From contig OY282377.1 in NCBI GenBank assembly GCA_958295785.1, forward strand, positions 1,316,394-1,380,393: a DNA stretch of 64,000 bases, written 5' to 3'. Below the pieces are notes generated by a model. That model worked only from the letters and a program-made list of their open reading frames with translations, made no database searches and was not told the origin of the DNA. This DNA is from an uncultured Latescibacterota bacterium. Its GTDB lineage: Bacteria; Latescibacterota; UBA2968. Both the position numbers and the translations under genes were made by a program. This document shows positions 41,302 to 50,500 of the stretch, in pieces. The number at the start of each line of letters is the position of its first letter. Positions within the stretch are counted from its first letter, which is position 1.

Positions 41302-42279
41302 ATGTCGAATGGACTGAAGGTCGCGGTGATCGGGGCGAGTGGCATTGGGCAGCACCACGCGCGATGGCACCATTTGTCGGGGTCGCAAGTGGTGGCGTTT
41401 GCGGGCACGTCGGAAGAATCGCGTGCAAAAACCCGATCCCTCTTGCAGGCGGATTTTGGCTTTGATGGCCGTGCGTACACCGATGTGGCCCACATGCTCA
41501 AAGCCGAACAACCCGACGTGGTCGATGTGTCGAGCCCGCCGCATTTGCACAAAGACCACGCGATCATGGCATTGCAAAGCGGATGCCATGTGGTGTGTGA
41601 AAAACCCCTGTGTTGGGACGAGGATAAAAGTTTGGACGCGATTTTGGCCGATGGACAAGCCGTGGTCAATGCGGCTGATCAGGCGGGGAAATCCCTGGCG
41701 ATGTCTGCCCAATATTCCGCGGCAATTCCGATTTATCGCCAGCTTTACGCACGGGTCAGGGGCGCGTGGGATCGCGTTGAATCGCTCGAGATGGTCATGG
41801 AGTCAAAGGGGCGCAGGGGGCCGAAGGCGCGAGAAGAGATCTGGATCGATCTGGCCTCCCATCCCCTGAGTTTGGTCTTTGGTTTTTTGCCCGATGGGGA
41901 AATTGACTGGGCGAGCGCGTCGTGTGCGATAGGCGAGCGGGAAAATCGCGCGCGGTTTGACGTGCTTATGCCCAAAGGCCGATGCGCGGTGCAATTCGTG
42001 TTGCGCGATAGAGACGATGGCGTTCCCATCCGCCAATTTGGCGTCAATGGCTTTTTGGTCAACTGGGAGGGATTTGCCGACGAGGAGGGGATTTATCGCG
42101 CACGCCTCTCCGGCGATGGCGAGACCGCGACTTGCCCGGATTTTATGCACATTTTAATTGACGAGTTTGGCAAGCATATCTGCGGCAAAGGCGGGCGCGT
42201 CATCGTTCCCGCCGCAGACGCCTTGAAAAATTTGCAGGCTCAAGTTGCATTGCTCAAGCGCGCGGAGTGGCCCGCATGA
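41302..42279 (+). CDS. Gfo/Idh/MocA family oxidoreductase
   Basis: A 325-residue dehydrogenase-like protein: VAVIGASGIGQHHARWHH (G-x-x-G-x-G), PDVVDVSSPPHLHKDHAI, and VVCEKPLCWDEDKS with E-K-P. The second domain lacks the usual G-G-x-x-x-D-x-x-x-H and instead has IWIDLASHPLSLVFG. AAAGGGGG precedes the ATG at 41302, and the earlier in-frame start at 41212 lies in non-coding DNA. Its stop overlaps the glycosyltransferase start by four bases (ATGA), so the two are translated together. A role in making or modifying a nucleotide sugar is therefore possible. Confidence 0.86.
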   Translation: MSNGLKVAVIGASGIGQHHARWHHLSGSQVVAFAGTSEESRAKTRSLLQADFGFDGRAYTDVAHMLKAEQPDVVDVSSPPHLHKDHAIMALQSGCHVVCEKPLCWDEDKSLDAILADGQAVVNAADQAGKSLAMSAQYSAAIPIYRQLYARVRGAWDRVESLEMVMESKGRRGPKAREEIWIDLASHPLSLVFGFLPDGEIDWASASCAIGERENRARFDVLMPKGRCAVQFVLRDRDDGVPIRQFGVNGFLVNWEGFADEEGIYRARLSGDGETATCPDFMHILIDEFGKHICGKGGRVIVPAADALKNLQAQVALLKRAEWPA

Positions 42280-43046
42280 GCACTGCGGCAGACATCGGGG
42301 TGGTGGTGACGACGCACAATTACGGGCACTATCTTTCGGCGTGTTTGGAATCGGTGTTGTCGCAAACGCTTCTACCGCGCCGCGTGGTGGTAATCGACGA
42401 TGCCAGCGAAGACAATACCGCTGACATCGCCGCGACGTTTCCCAAGGTCGAGTATTGCCGCGTGGATTTTCGCAATGGCAATCGCGCGCGAAATTTTGGG
42501 TTCTTGAAGGCGTCAATGCCTTTGGTCGCGTTTTTTGATGCCGACAATGTGATGATGCCGCGCTTTTTAGAAGTGCTTTGCGCCGCGTTGCAACGGGTTC
42601 CAAACGCGGCGTTTGCCTACGCTGATCGCATCGCTTTTGCCAATAAGGATCCGCGGCAGGGCAAACGCCAAGTCTCCGGCCCGTTTGACATCCCGCGTTT
42701 GAAAGCCGGCAATTACATCGACCTCGCCGCGCTGATTCGATCCGACAAATTTCCCGGATTCGATCCCTCTGTCCGCCGATATCAGGATTGGGAGTTGTGG
42801 CTGAATATCGCGCTTGAGCACGGGGGATTCGGGCAGTACGTACCCGAGCCATTGTTTTATTATCGGATACACCCGCACAGCGTCAGCCACCGAGAAGACC
42901 GCGATAAGGCCATGTGGCGCGTCCGAAAAAAATACCATCTCGGCTGGGGCGCGATCCCTCTGTTGCGCCATTCTTTCAAACTCTATCAATTCGTCCGAAA
43001 GACAAAGACTTTGCTCAACGGACAAATAAAAATCAAATTGGTATAA
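42276..43046 (+). CDS. Glycosyltransferase family 2
   Basis: A 256-residue GT-A fold glycosyltransferase: DIGVVVTTHNYGHYLSACLESVL for nucleotide binding, VVVIDDASEDNT, and the metal-binding D-x-D equivalent in VAFFDADNVMMPRFL. QDWELWLNIALEHGGFG contains the E-D/W-type catalytic region, followed by PLFYYRIHPHSVS. It transfers a sugar from a nucleotide donor to an unknown acceptor on the cytoplasmic side. No membrane helices. It starts inside the stop of the Gfo/Idh/MocA gene, so translational coupling is expected. Confidence 0.88.
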   Translation: MSTAADIGVVVTTHNYGHYLSACLESVLSQTLLPRRVVVIDDASEDNTADIAATFPKVEYCRVDFRNGNRARNFGFLKASMPLVAFFDADNVMMPRFLEVLCAALQRVPNAAFAYADRIAFANKDPRQGKRQVSGPFDIPRLKAGNYIDLAALIRSDKFPGFDPSVRRYQDWELWLNIALEHGGFGQYVPEPLFYYRIHPHSVSHREDRDKAMWRVRKKYHLGWGAIPLLRHSFKLYQFVRKTKTLLNGQIKIKLV

Positions 43047-43164
43047 CACCACTTCAGCACATGCTTTGCCCTTCGCGCCTCCCGCCTTGACACGGCGAGA
43101 AGCAAGCGTTAATTTTTTGACGTGTTGTTGTACACCACGCGCAGGCAAAACGGTGGAGGTTATC

Positions 43165-45957
43165 ATGTCATTCGATATTGCGACAATTGCAAATGCCGAT
43201 TACATCGACGCCATGTATGAAAAATTCAAAACGGATCCCAATCTGCTCGATAGACAATGGCAGGCATTTTTTGCGGGTTTTGAGTTGGGGGCGCAGCGCG
43301 ATGGCGCGCCGGATACATCGGACGAAAGCGCGGATGAGCGAGAGGCCATGGCCTTTCTCGATGCCTATGGCACCTTGGAGGAATATACCCGCACGGATTT
43401 GACCCGGCAGCAAGGCGCGATGGCCTTGGTCAATGCCTATCGCACATGGGGGCACATGATCGCCGACATCGCGCCGATGAGTTACACGCGCCCGCCCTAT
43501 CCCCTGTTGGAATTGGCTGAATACGGCTTTACAGAAGACGATTTGGATCAAAACGTCGGCAATGGCGGATTTCTCGGCCCCACAGACAGTACGCTGCGCG
43601 ACCTCGTCGCCAAGCTCAGGCAAACCTATTGCAGTTCCGTGGCCGTGGAATACACCGAGATTCCCTATAAGAGCCAACACGAGTGGTTGGAACAGCGCAT
43701 GGAGCCGATCCTCAATCGCCCCAAATTCAGCGCGGAGCAATGCCGCGCGCTCTTGAGGCAACTCATTGAAGCGCGGGAGTTCGAGCAATTTTTGCACACC
43801 AAATACATTGGGCGAAAGCGGTTCTCCATTGAAGGCGGCGAGGCCCTCATCCCGATGCTGCACGCGCTCATCGAGACCGGCGCCGCGCTCAATGTCGGCG
43901 AAATTGTGATGGGGATGGCGCATCGCGGCAGGCTCAATGTGCTCACGCATGTGATGCACAAACCATACGCGGAAATTTTCAGCGAGTTTGAGGGCGTTGA
44001 AGTGGATCGCAGCGAGGGCTCGGGCGATGTGAAATACCACATGGGATACGCCCACGAATACATCACGCGCGATGGCCGCGAAGTGCATTTGGGATTGACG
44101 CCCAACCCGAGTCACCTCGAATTGGTCAACCCCGTGATCGAGGGGATCGTTTGCACCAAGCAAGAGACCAAAGGCGACATTCAGCACGAGCACATCGTCC
44201 CCTTGATCATCCACGGCGACGCCGCATTTGCCGGGCAGGGCATTGTGCCCGAAACAATATGCCTGTCCCATTTAGATGGCTACGACAATGGGGGCACGAT
44301 CCACATTGTGGTCAACAACCAACTCGGCTTTACGGCCCTGCCGCGCGAATCGCGCTTTACCTCGTATCCAACAGACGTCGCCAAAATCGTCAAAATGCCC
44401 ATTTTTCACGTCAATGGCGACGACCCCGAAGCCGTGGTTCACACGGCGCGCCTGGCGATGGCCTATCGCCAAGCCGTGAAAAACGATGTGATCATCGACC
44501 TGTGGTGTTACCGCCGATACGGCCACAACGAATCCGACGATCCCTCTTTTACCCAACCCCTGCAATACGCCGAAATCGCCGCGCATCCAACGGTCGTGGA
44601 TCTGTACGCCAAACGCCTCATCGAGCAAAACGTCGCAACAGAAGACGACGTTGCGGCCATGAAACGCACGGTGCGGGAAAAACTCGACGCCGGCTTGGTC
44701 GCGGCCAAGACCCAGACTATCGAACAACCGCGCGGGCCCACATTTGGCGGCGCGTGGCAGGGGTATGACAAGGCGGGTACAGACCGCTTCGCGAAAACCG
44801 CGGTGCCCAAGGCGCGTTTGATCGACATTGCCCAAAAGGCGACCACCGTGCCCGAGGGCTTTCAGGCGTACCGCAAATTGGCGCGCCAACTCGATTACCG
44901 CATGCAGATGGTCGACGGCAAAGTGCCCATGGACTGGGGGTGCGCCGAGATGCTCGCGTTTGGCAGCCTGCTCGTCGAGGGCTACCCCGTGCGATTGGCC
45001 GGGCAGGATTCCCAGCGCGGCACGTTTAGCCATCGGCAAGCCGTGTGGCACGACATCAAAACCGGATCGCTCTATTCCCCGCTGAACCATCTGTCGGACG
45101 ATCAAGCCGGGTTCAGGGTGTACAATACCATGCTTTCGGAATTGGCCGTGCTGGGCTTTGAGTTTGGCGTGAGCTATGCCAACCCCAACAAACTGACGAT
45201 TTGGGAAGCGCAGTTTGGCGATTTTGTCAATGGCGCGCAGGCCATTATCGATCAGTTTATTTCCAGTTCAGAGGCCAAATGGGAAAAGATGAGCGGCTTG
45301 GTGATGCTGTTGCCGCACGGGTTTGAAGGGCAGGGGCCTGAGCATTCGAGCGCGCGCTTAGAGCGGTTTCAAGCGCTGTGCGCCGAAGACAACATGCAAG
45401 TGGGTTGCCCCACGCTACCCGCGCAGTATTTTCACCTGTTGCGCCGGCAGATGCTTCGCAAGTTTCGCAAGCCCCTCATTTTGATGATGCCCAAGAGTTT
45501 GTTGCGGCACAAAGAATCGACCTCCGCGCTCGAGGATTTGTCCTTCGGCGCGTTTTACCCGGTTTTGGACGACCCCGCCCAACCGGATCCCAACCGGGTT
45601 GAGCGCGTTGTTTTCTGCACGGGGAAGGTCTTTTTCGACCTCAAAGATGGGCGCGATCAAAAGGGCGATGATCGGCTCGCGCTGGTGCGAATTGAGGAAC
45701 ACTATCCGTTTCCGTGGGATGACGTGGAAACTGTGCTCAACAAATACCGCGATGCGGATGTTTTCTGGGGGCAAGAAGAGCCGCAAAACATGGGCAGTTG
45801 GGATTTTATGGAGCCAAAACTCCGCAAATTGCTCAATGGCAAAAAACCCGTGCGCTATCTCGGGCGGAAGCCCACCGCCGCAACGGCTACGGGCATTCAA
45901 TCCGTGCATCTGACCGAACAGCGCGAGATCGTGGAAACTGCGCTGGATTTCTCTTAG
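43165..45957 (+). CDS. sucA: 2-oxoglutarate dehydrogenase E1 component
   Basis: A 930-residue thiamine-diphosphate enzyme that decarboxylates 2-oxoglutarate in the TCA cycle and passes the succinyl group to SucB. The N-terminal E2-binding segment (IANADYIDAMYEKFKTDPNLLDRQWQ in part), KRFSIEGGEALIPML, VMGMAHRGRLNVL, GDAAFAGQGIVPET and CYRRYGHNESDDPSFTQP match the family throughout; H-R-G-R and the GDAAFAGQG...N-Q-L-G-F region bind cofactor. GGTGGAGG precedes the ATG at 43165. In most genomes sucB follows at once; here 6.7 kb of other genes separate them. Confidence 0.97.
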   Translation: MSFDIATIANADYIDAMYEKFKTDPNLLDRQWQAFFAGFELGAQRDGAPDTSDESADEREAMAFLDAYGTLEEYTRTDLTRQQGAMALVNAYRTWGHMIADIAPMSYTRPPYPLLELAEYGFTEDDLDQNVGNGGFLGPTDSTLRDLVAKLRQTYCSSVAVEYTEIPYKSQHEWLEQRMEPILNRPKFSAEQCRALLRQLIEAREFEQFLHTKYIGRKRFSIEGGEALIPMLHALIETGAALNVGEIVMGMAHRGRLNVLTHVMHKPYAEIFSEFEGVEVDRSEGSGDVKYHMGYAHEYITRDGREVHLGLTPNPSHLELVNPVIEGIVCTKQETKGDIQHEHIVPLIIHGDAAFAGQGIVPETICLSHLDGYDNGGTIHIVVNNQLGFTALPRESRFTSYPTDVAKIVKMPIFHVNGDDPEAVVHTARLAMAYRQAVKNDVIIDLWCYRRYGHNESDDPSFTQPLQYAEIAAHPTVVDLYAKRLIEQNVATEDDVAAMKRTVREKLDAGLVAAKTQTIEQPRGPTFGGAWQGYDKAGTDRFAKTAVPKARLIDIAQKATTVPEGFQAYRKLARQLDYRMQMVDGKVPMDWGCAEMLAFGSLLVEGYPVRLAGQDSQRGTFSHRQAVWHDIKTGSLYSPLNHLSDDQAGFRVYNTMLSELAVLGFEFGVSYANPNKLTIWEAQFGDFVNGAQAIIDQFISSSEAKWEKMSGLVMLLPHGFEGQGPEHSSARLERFQALCAEDNMQVGCPTLPAQYFHLLRRQMLRKFRKPLILMMPKSLLRHKESTSALEDLSFGAFYPVLDDPAQPDPNRVERVVFCTGKVFFDLKDGRDQKGDDRLALVRIEEHYPFPWDDVETVLNKYRDADVFWGQEEPQNMGSWDFMEPKLRKLLNGKKPVRYLGRKPTAATATGIQSVHLTEQREIVETALDFS

Positions 45958-46008
45958 AAGCAGTCTCAAAACAAAATAAAACCCTTCCCCCACCGCCCTG
46001 CCTCCGCC

Positions 46009-46165
46009 CTATCTGCGCTCCGCCAATGTTTGTCCCTCTAGGGTTGCCTTTCGCCTTGTATCTTGCCTTTTTGGGCGGGCACGGAGGCACCGCCCCTACG
46101 TTTTATTTTCGCATCTTTGTCCAACAAAGTCTTGTCAAAAATGGCGTGATTGTATCATTTTTTTG
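46009..46165. repeat. Left copy of a duplicated promoter module
   Basis: The segments 46009-46057 and 46124-46165 recur at 47279-47327 and 47339-47383. Between them this copy contains a first-family palindromic unit (46073-46099). The second segment carries TTGTCA (46133-46138), 15 bases, TATCAT (46154-46159), a promoter for the nuclease gene starting at 46210. Confidence 0.75.
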
Positions 46166-46209
46166 TTCACCATTTTTTTCTTCACATCAATTTTTTCAAG
46201 GTGGCGTTT

Positions 46210-47140
46210 ATGGCCGAATACGATACGATATCCAAACACCTGATTCAAACCTACCCGGACGATTTCATCCGCTTCACACTCGGACGCGCTGACATTGAGG
46301 TGCTCGAGGTGCTCGAAACCGAGCAACCCACTGTGGAATCCCGGCGCGCCGATAGCCTGATTCTCGTGCGTATTGAGGGTGAGGATGCGTTGATTCATTG
46401 CGAATTTCAAACCGCGGACAGCACGGACGTCCCGATGTCGCGTCGCATGGCCGGCTATATTGGTCGCGCCATAGAACGCTATGGTCTGCCGATCTTTTCC
46501 TTTGTGAATCTACCTGCGTCCCGGTGCTGGACGACGCGATAAGGGATACTACATCCAAGAACTGCCCGGCCATGAGGTGCTGGTGAAATACAAGGTGATT
46601 CGTCTGAGTGAGATCGACGGTCAAGCGATTATCGAGGGCGGTCATCCGGGCTTGCTTCCGTTTGCGCCCTTGATGAAACCTCCGTCTGGGGTGTCTGCGG
46701 ATGCGTGGTTGCGTCAATGTCTTCATGCGACGGAAGCCTTGCCCTTGGACGCTTCAACCAAGGTTGACATGATGGCGGGTATGGCTATTTTAGGTGGGAT
46801 ATCGTATGAGTTGTCCACCGTTAGGCGTATTATTTCTCAGAAGGGTTTTATGGATGCGATTATGCGTGAATCATCGTTTGCCCAATACCTTACCCAACAA
46901 GGTATTGACCGCGGCATTGAACAGGGCATTGAACAGGGTCTGGAGCGCGGAAGCAGAGAAAGCACCATTGAAGCTATTTTCGATGTGTTGGAGGTTCGCT
47001 TTGATGCGGACGCGCCCGGTCAGTTCGCCGCCCGCATTGCGGCTATCGCCGATTTGCAACAACTCAAGCAGTTGCTTCGTGAGGCGGTGCAAGTGAACAA
47101 TCTCGAGGGATTTCAGCGTGCGTTGGACGCAGAGGCGTAG
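46210..47140 (+). pseudogene. Rpn-type recombination-promoting nuclease / PD-(D/E)XK protein with a one-base frameshift
   Basis: The first part (MAEYDTISKHLIQTYPDDFIRF, then RRADSLILVRIEGEDALIHCEFQT) has the D...E-x-Q arrangement of Rpn/transposase-like PD-(D/E)XK proteins and runs off into a stop at 46540-46542. The second part, one frame over, continues YLRPGAGRRDKGYYIQELPGHEVLVKYKVI and extends to 47140 with the regular tail (GGISYELSTVRRIISQKGFMDAIM, then GIEQGIEQGLERG). Comparing the joint with the expected FSFVIYLRP shows one extra A in GTGAATCTAC near 46513. Without it the gene would be about 310 residues. It is either a pseudogene or a sequencing error. Confidence 0.75.
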
Positions 47141-47278
47141 CACTGGATTACGGCGTTTTGGCACAGGCTCTGCAACGCCACTGTCTGGATCGCGGATTGT
47201 CGCGGATTAGGGGATTGCGCGGATTACCCCCGCCCCCCTGCCTCCGCTATGTCCTTTCTGTCTGCTCCATTCGCCTCC

Positions 47279-47383
47279 CTATCTGCGCTCCGCCAATGTT
47301 TGTCCCTCTATGGTTGTCTTTCGCCTTTCATCCACGTCAAACAAAGTCTTGTCAAAAAATGGCGTGATTGTATAATTTTTTTT
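47279..47383. repeat. Right copy of the duplicated promoter module
   Basis: 47279-47327 and 47339-47383 match 46009-46057 and 46124-46165 with a few changes. The palindromic unit found inside the left copy is absent here. The 368-base gap (47141-47508) holds otherwise only ATT/GCGGATT-like repeat words and a short TCATCGGGACCTACCC-type stretch before the next gene. Confidence 0.75.
47349..47376 (+). promoter_or_regulatory. Promoter for the surface-protein gene
   Basis: TTGTCA (47349-47354), 16 bases, then a perfect TATAAT (47371-47376). Transcription would begin near 47383, about 125 bases before the start codon of the dockerin protein. Confidence 0.65.
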
Positions 47384-47508
47384 GTTAAGAGGCTGTTTTA
47401 AGCTCATCGGGACCTACCCTCTCACCATTACTCGCTTCGCTCCGTTATAGGCTAACGCCTGTGCCTACGAGAAAAAAAAAGAACATCTCCCCCCGTGAGG
47501 GATCCCAA

Positions 47509-50500
47509 ATGACATCCTACTACGGTCGCTTGTTGCCCCTGCTGGCATGCGGCTTCGCCCTGTTGCTCGGCACCGCCTCGTCCGCCCCGGCGCAATCAAC
47601 GACCGACTACGACGATAATGACAACGGCCTGATTGATGTCACAACGCTGGCGCAACTGAACGCCATACGCTGGGATCTCAATGGCGACGGCTCTTTGGAC
47701 ACCGGGACCACCACTGCCGATACTATGGCATATCAAGCCGCCTTTCCCAACGCCGCCACGGGCATGGGTTGCCCTAGCAGTGGTTGCGCCGGCTACGAAC
47801 TGCGCGCGAACTTGGACTTTGACACGACCGGAGACGACGACATAGCCGACGCCCCCTATGCCAACTGGGCGGCGATAGGACCCTCATACCCCAACCCTTA
47901 CACATCCGAATTTAAGGGCAACAACCATACCATATCCAACCTGACAATCAGCGGCGTAACGACCTTCGACAGGATGGGCTTGTTCGGGCAGTTATCCTTC
48001 ACCGCTGCCATCAGCGGCGTGGGATTGGTGGATGTGAACATAAATGCTATGGTGCCACACGGTACCCACATAGGCGCGCTGGTCGGCTGGAACCGCGGAG
48101 GAACGGTGCATTCCAGCTACGCCACCGGCTCCATCTCGGTCACCTCCGCCAGACCGAATTGGGGCAACCTCCATCTCGGCGGCTTGGTGGGAACGAACGA
48201 TCCGGGAACAATTGCGGCGAGTTGGTCGAGCGTCGATGTCTCCGCATCGGGGGAGCAAACCATCGAGGCGGGCGGACTGGTGGGTAGGTTTATAGGCGAA
48301 AGCACAGGCGACGCATCCATAATTGCATCTTATGCCACCGGCTCGGTGTCAGCCACAGCCAGCCCATCCCTTATAGACTACAGGGGGGCATTTGCGGGCG
48401 GGCTAGTGGGCATAACATCAGGCACTTTGGAAATAGCGCGCATAACTGCATCCTACGCCACAGGGCATGTGTCGGCGTCCAGCACCAGAACCGGGAATCC
48501 TGGCGGAGTGTTTGTCAATGGCCTGATAGGACATCGCAACCTCACCACAGTCACGGCTAGCTACTGGGACACCGGGACGACCAGCATCGCCGACGACTCA
48601 GACCTCACCCCCCCAGAAGGCAAGACCACGAGCGAACTGCAATCCGTCACATCGTACACCGGCATCTACGCGAACTGGAATGTGGATGTGGACGGGACGA
48701 CGGGCAACGACGATCCGTGGACCTTTGGCAAGTCGGATCAGTATCCGGTTTTGAAGTATGTCGGTATGGACACCACCGCGCAGTATAGCGCACAGCCGCA
48801 GGGCGTGCCGACAGGTGTGACGGTGACGGCTTTGGTGGACACGCTGGCGGTGAATTGGACTGCGGCGAGCAATGCGGATGGGTACAAGGTGCAGTGGAAA
48901 TCTGGCACACAGAATTATCCCACATCCGATCAGCAGGCCAGCACGCATGGGCAGACCACTATCTCCGGCGGGAGCACCACGACCTATAAGATCCCCGGCC
49001 TGACGGCAGGAACGACCTACACGGTGCGGGTGATCGCCACCAAGACAGGTGGATCCGATAGTGCCCCTTCCGCGGAGCAGACCGGCGTTCCAAAAAATAC
49101 CCCCCCGGGCATGCCGATGGGTGTGATGGTGACAGCTCAGGTGGTCGCGTTGCGCGTCACTTGGACCGCGGGTGCCAACGCGGATGGGTATAAGGTACAG
49201 TGGAAATCCGGAGGGCAGGCATACGACGCGGTAGCCCGCGAGTACGCGGTGGTCGGCAGGGACACGACCATCACCGGCCTGACCGCAGGGACGATCTACA
49301 CGGTGCGGGTGATCGCCACGCGAAACAACGCCGATGACGGGTCGGCCTCGTCCGAAGAGACGGGGACGCCCTTGGCACTTCCGACGTTGAGCATCGGCAC
49401 GCCGAGCGTGGCGGAGGGTGCGGCCGGCGCGACGGCGACGCTAAGTTTTGCAGTCACACTGAGCCATGCGAGCCAGCACGAGGTGACGGTGGCCTACGCA
49501 GACGCGGGCACGGGCAGTGCGACTTCGGGGACAGACTACACCGCGCTTGCCGCCGGGACGCTGACCTTCTCGCCCGGCGCGACGAGCCAGTCCCTCGCCG
49601 TTTCGGTCACCGGCGATGACACGGATGAGCCGGACGAGACGGTGGTGGTGACGTTGAGCAACCCGACCAACGCGACGCTGGGCACGGCGAACGGCACGGG
49701 GACGATCACCGATGACGATCCGGCGGTGGCAACCTTGGTTTTGTCGCCAGCGTCGATTTCGGAAAATGGCGGCGTGACGACGGTCACGGCGACCCTCTCG
49801 ACTCCTGAGAGCGCGGCAGTGACGATCACCGTGTCGGCGATGGCGGTGGCACCTTCGGTATCGGGGGATTTCACGCTGTCGAGCGCGACAACGCTGACCA
49901 TCGCGGCGGGGCAGACGACGAGCATGGGCACCGTGACGATCCGCGCCAACGACAATGCTGTGGTCGCGGCGACCAAGTCGGTGACGGTCTCGGGCACGAC
50001 CGACGACACGCCCGATATCGTGGCGGCCCCGTCCGATGTGACGCTGATGATCACCGATGACGACGCGCCGCAGATGACGCTGGCCTTGTCTCCGCAGTCG
50101 ATCTCAGAGAACGGCGGCGTGACGACGGTCACAGCGACGCTGGATCGTCCCGCGAGTGCGGCAGTGACGATCACCGTGTCGGCGATGGCGGTGGCACCTT
50201 CGGTATCGGGGGATTTCACGCTGTCGAGCGCGACAACGCTGACCATCGCGGCGGGGCAGACGACGAGCATGGGCACCGTGACGATCCGCGCCAACGACAA
50301 TGCTGTGGTCGCGGCGCCTAAGTCGGTGACGGTCTCGGGCACGGCCGACGACACGCCCGATATCGTGGCGGCCCCGTCCGATGTGACGCTGATGATCACC
50401 GATGACGACGCGCCGCAGATGACGCTGGCCTTGTCTCCGCAGTCGATCTCAGAGAACGGCGGCGTGACGACGGTCACAGCGACGCTGGATCGTCCCGCGA

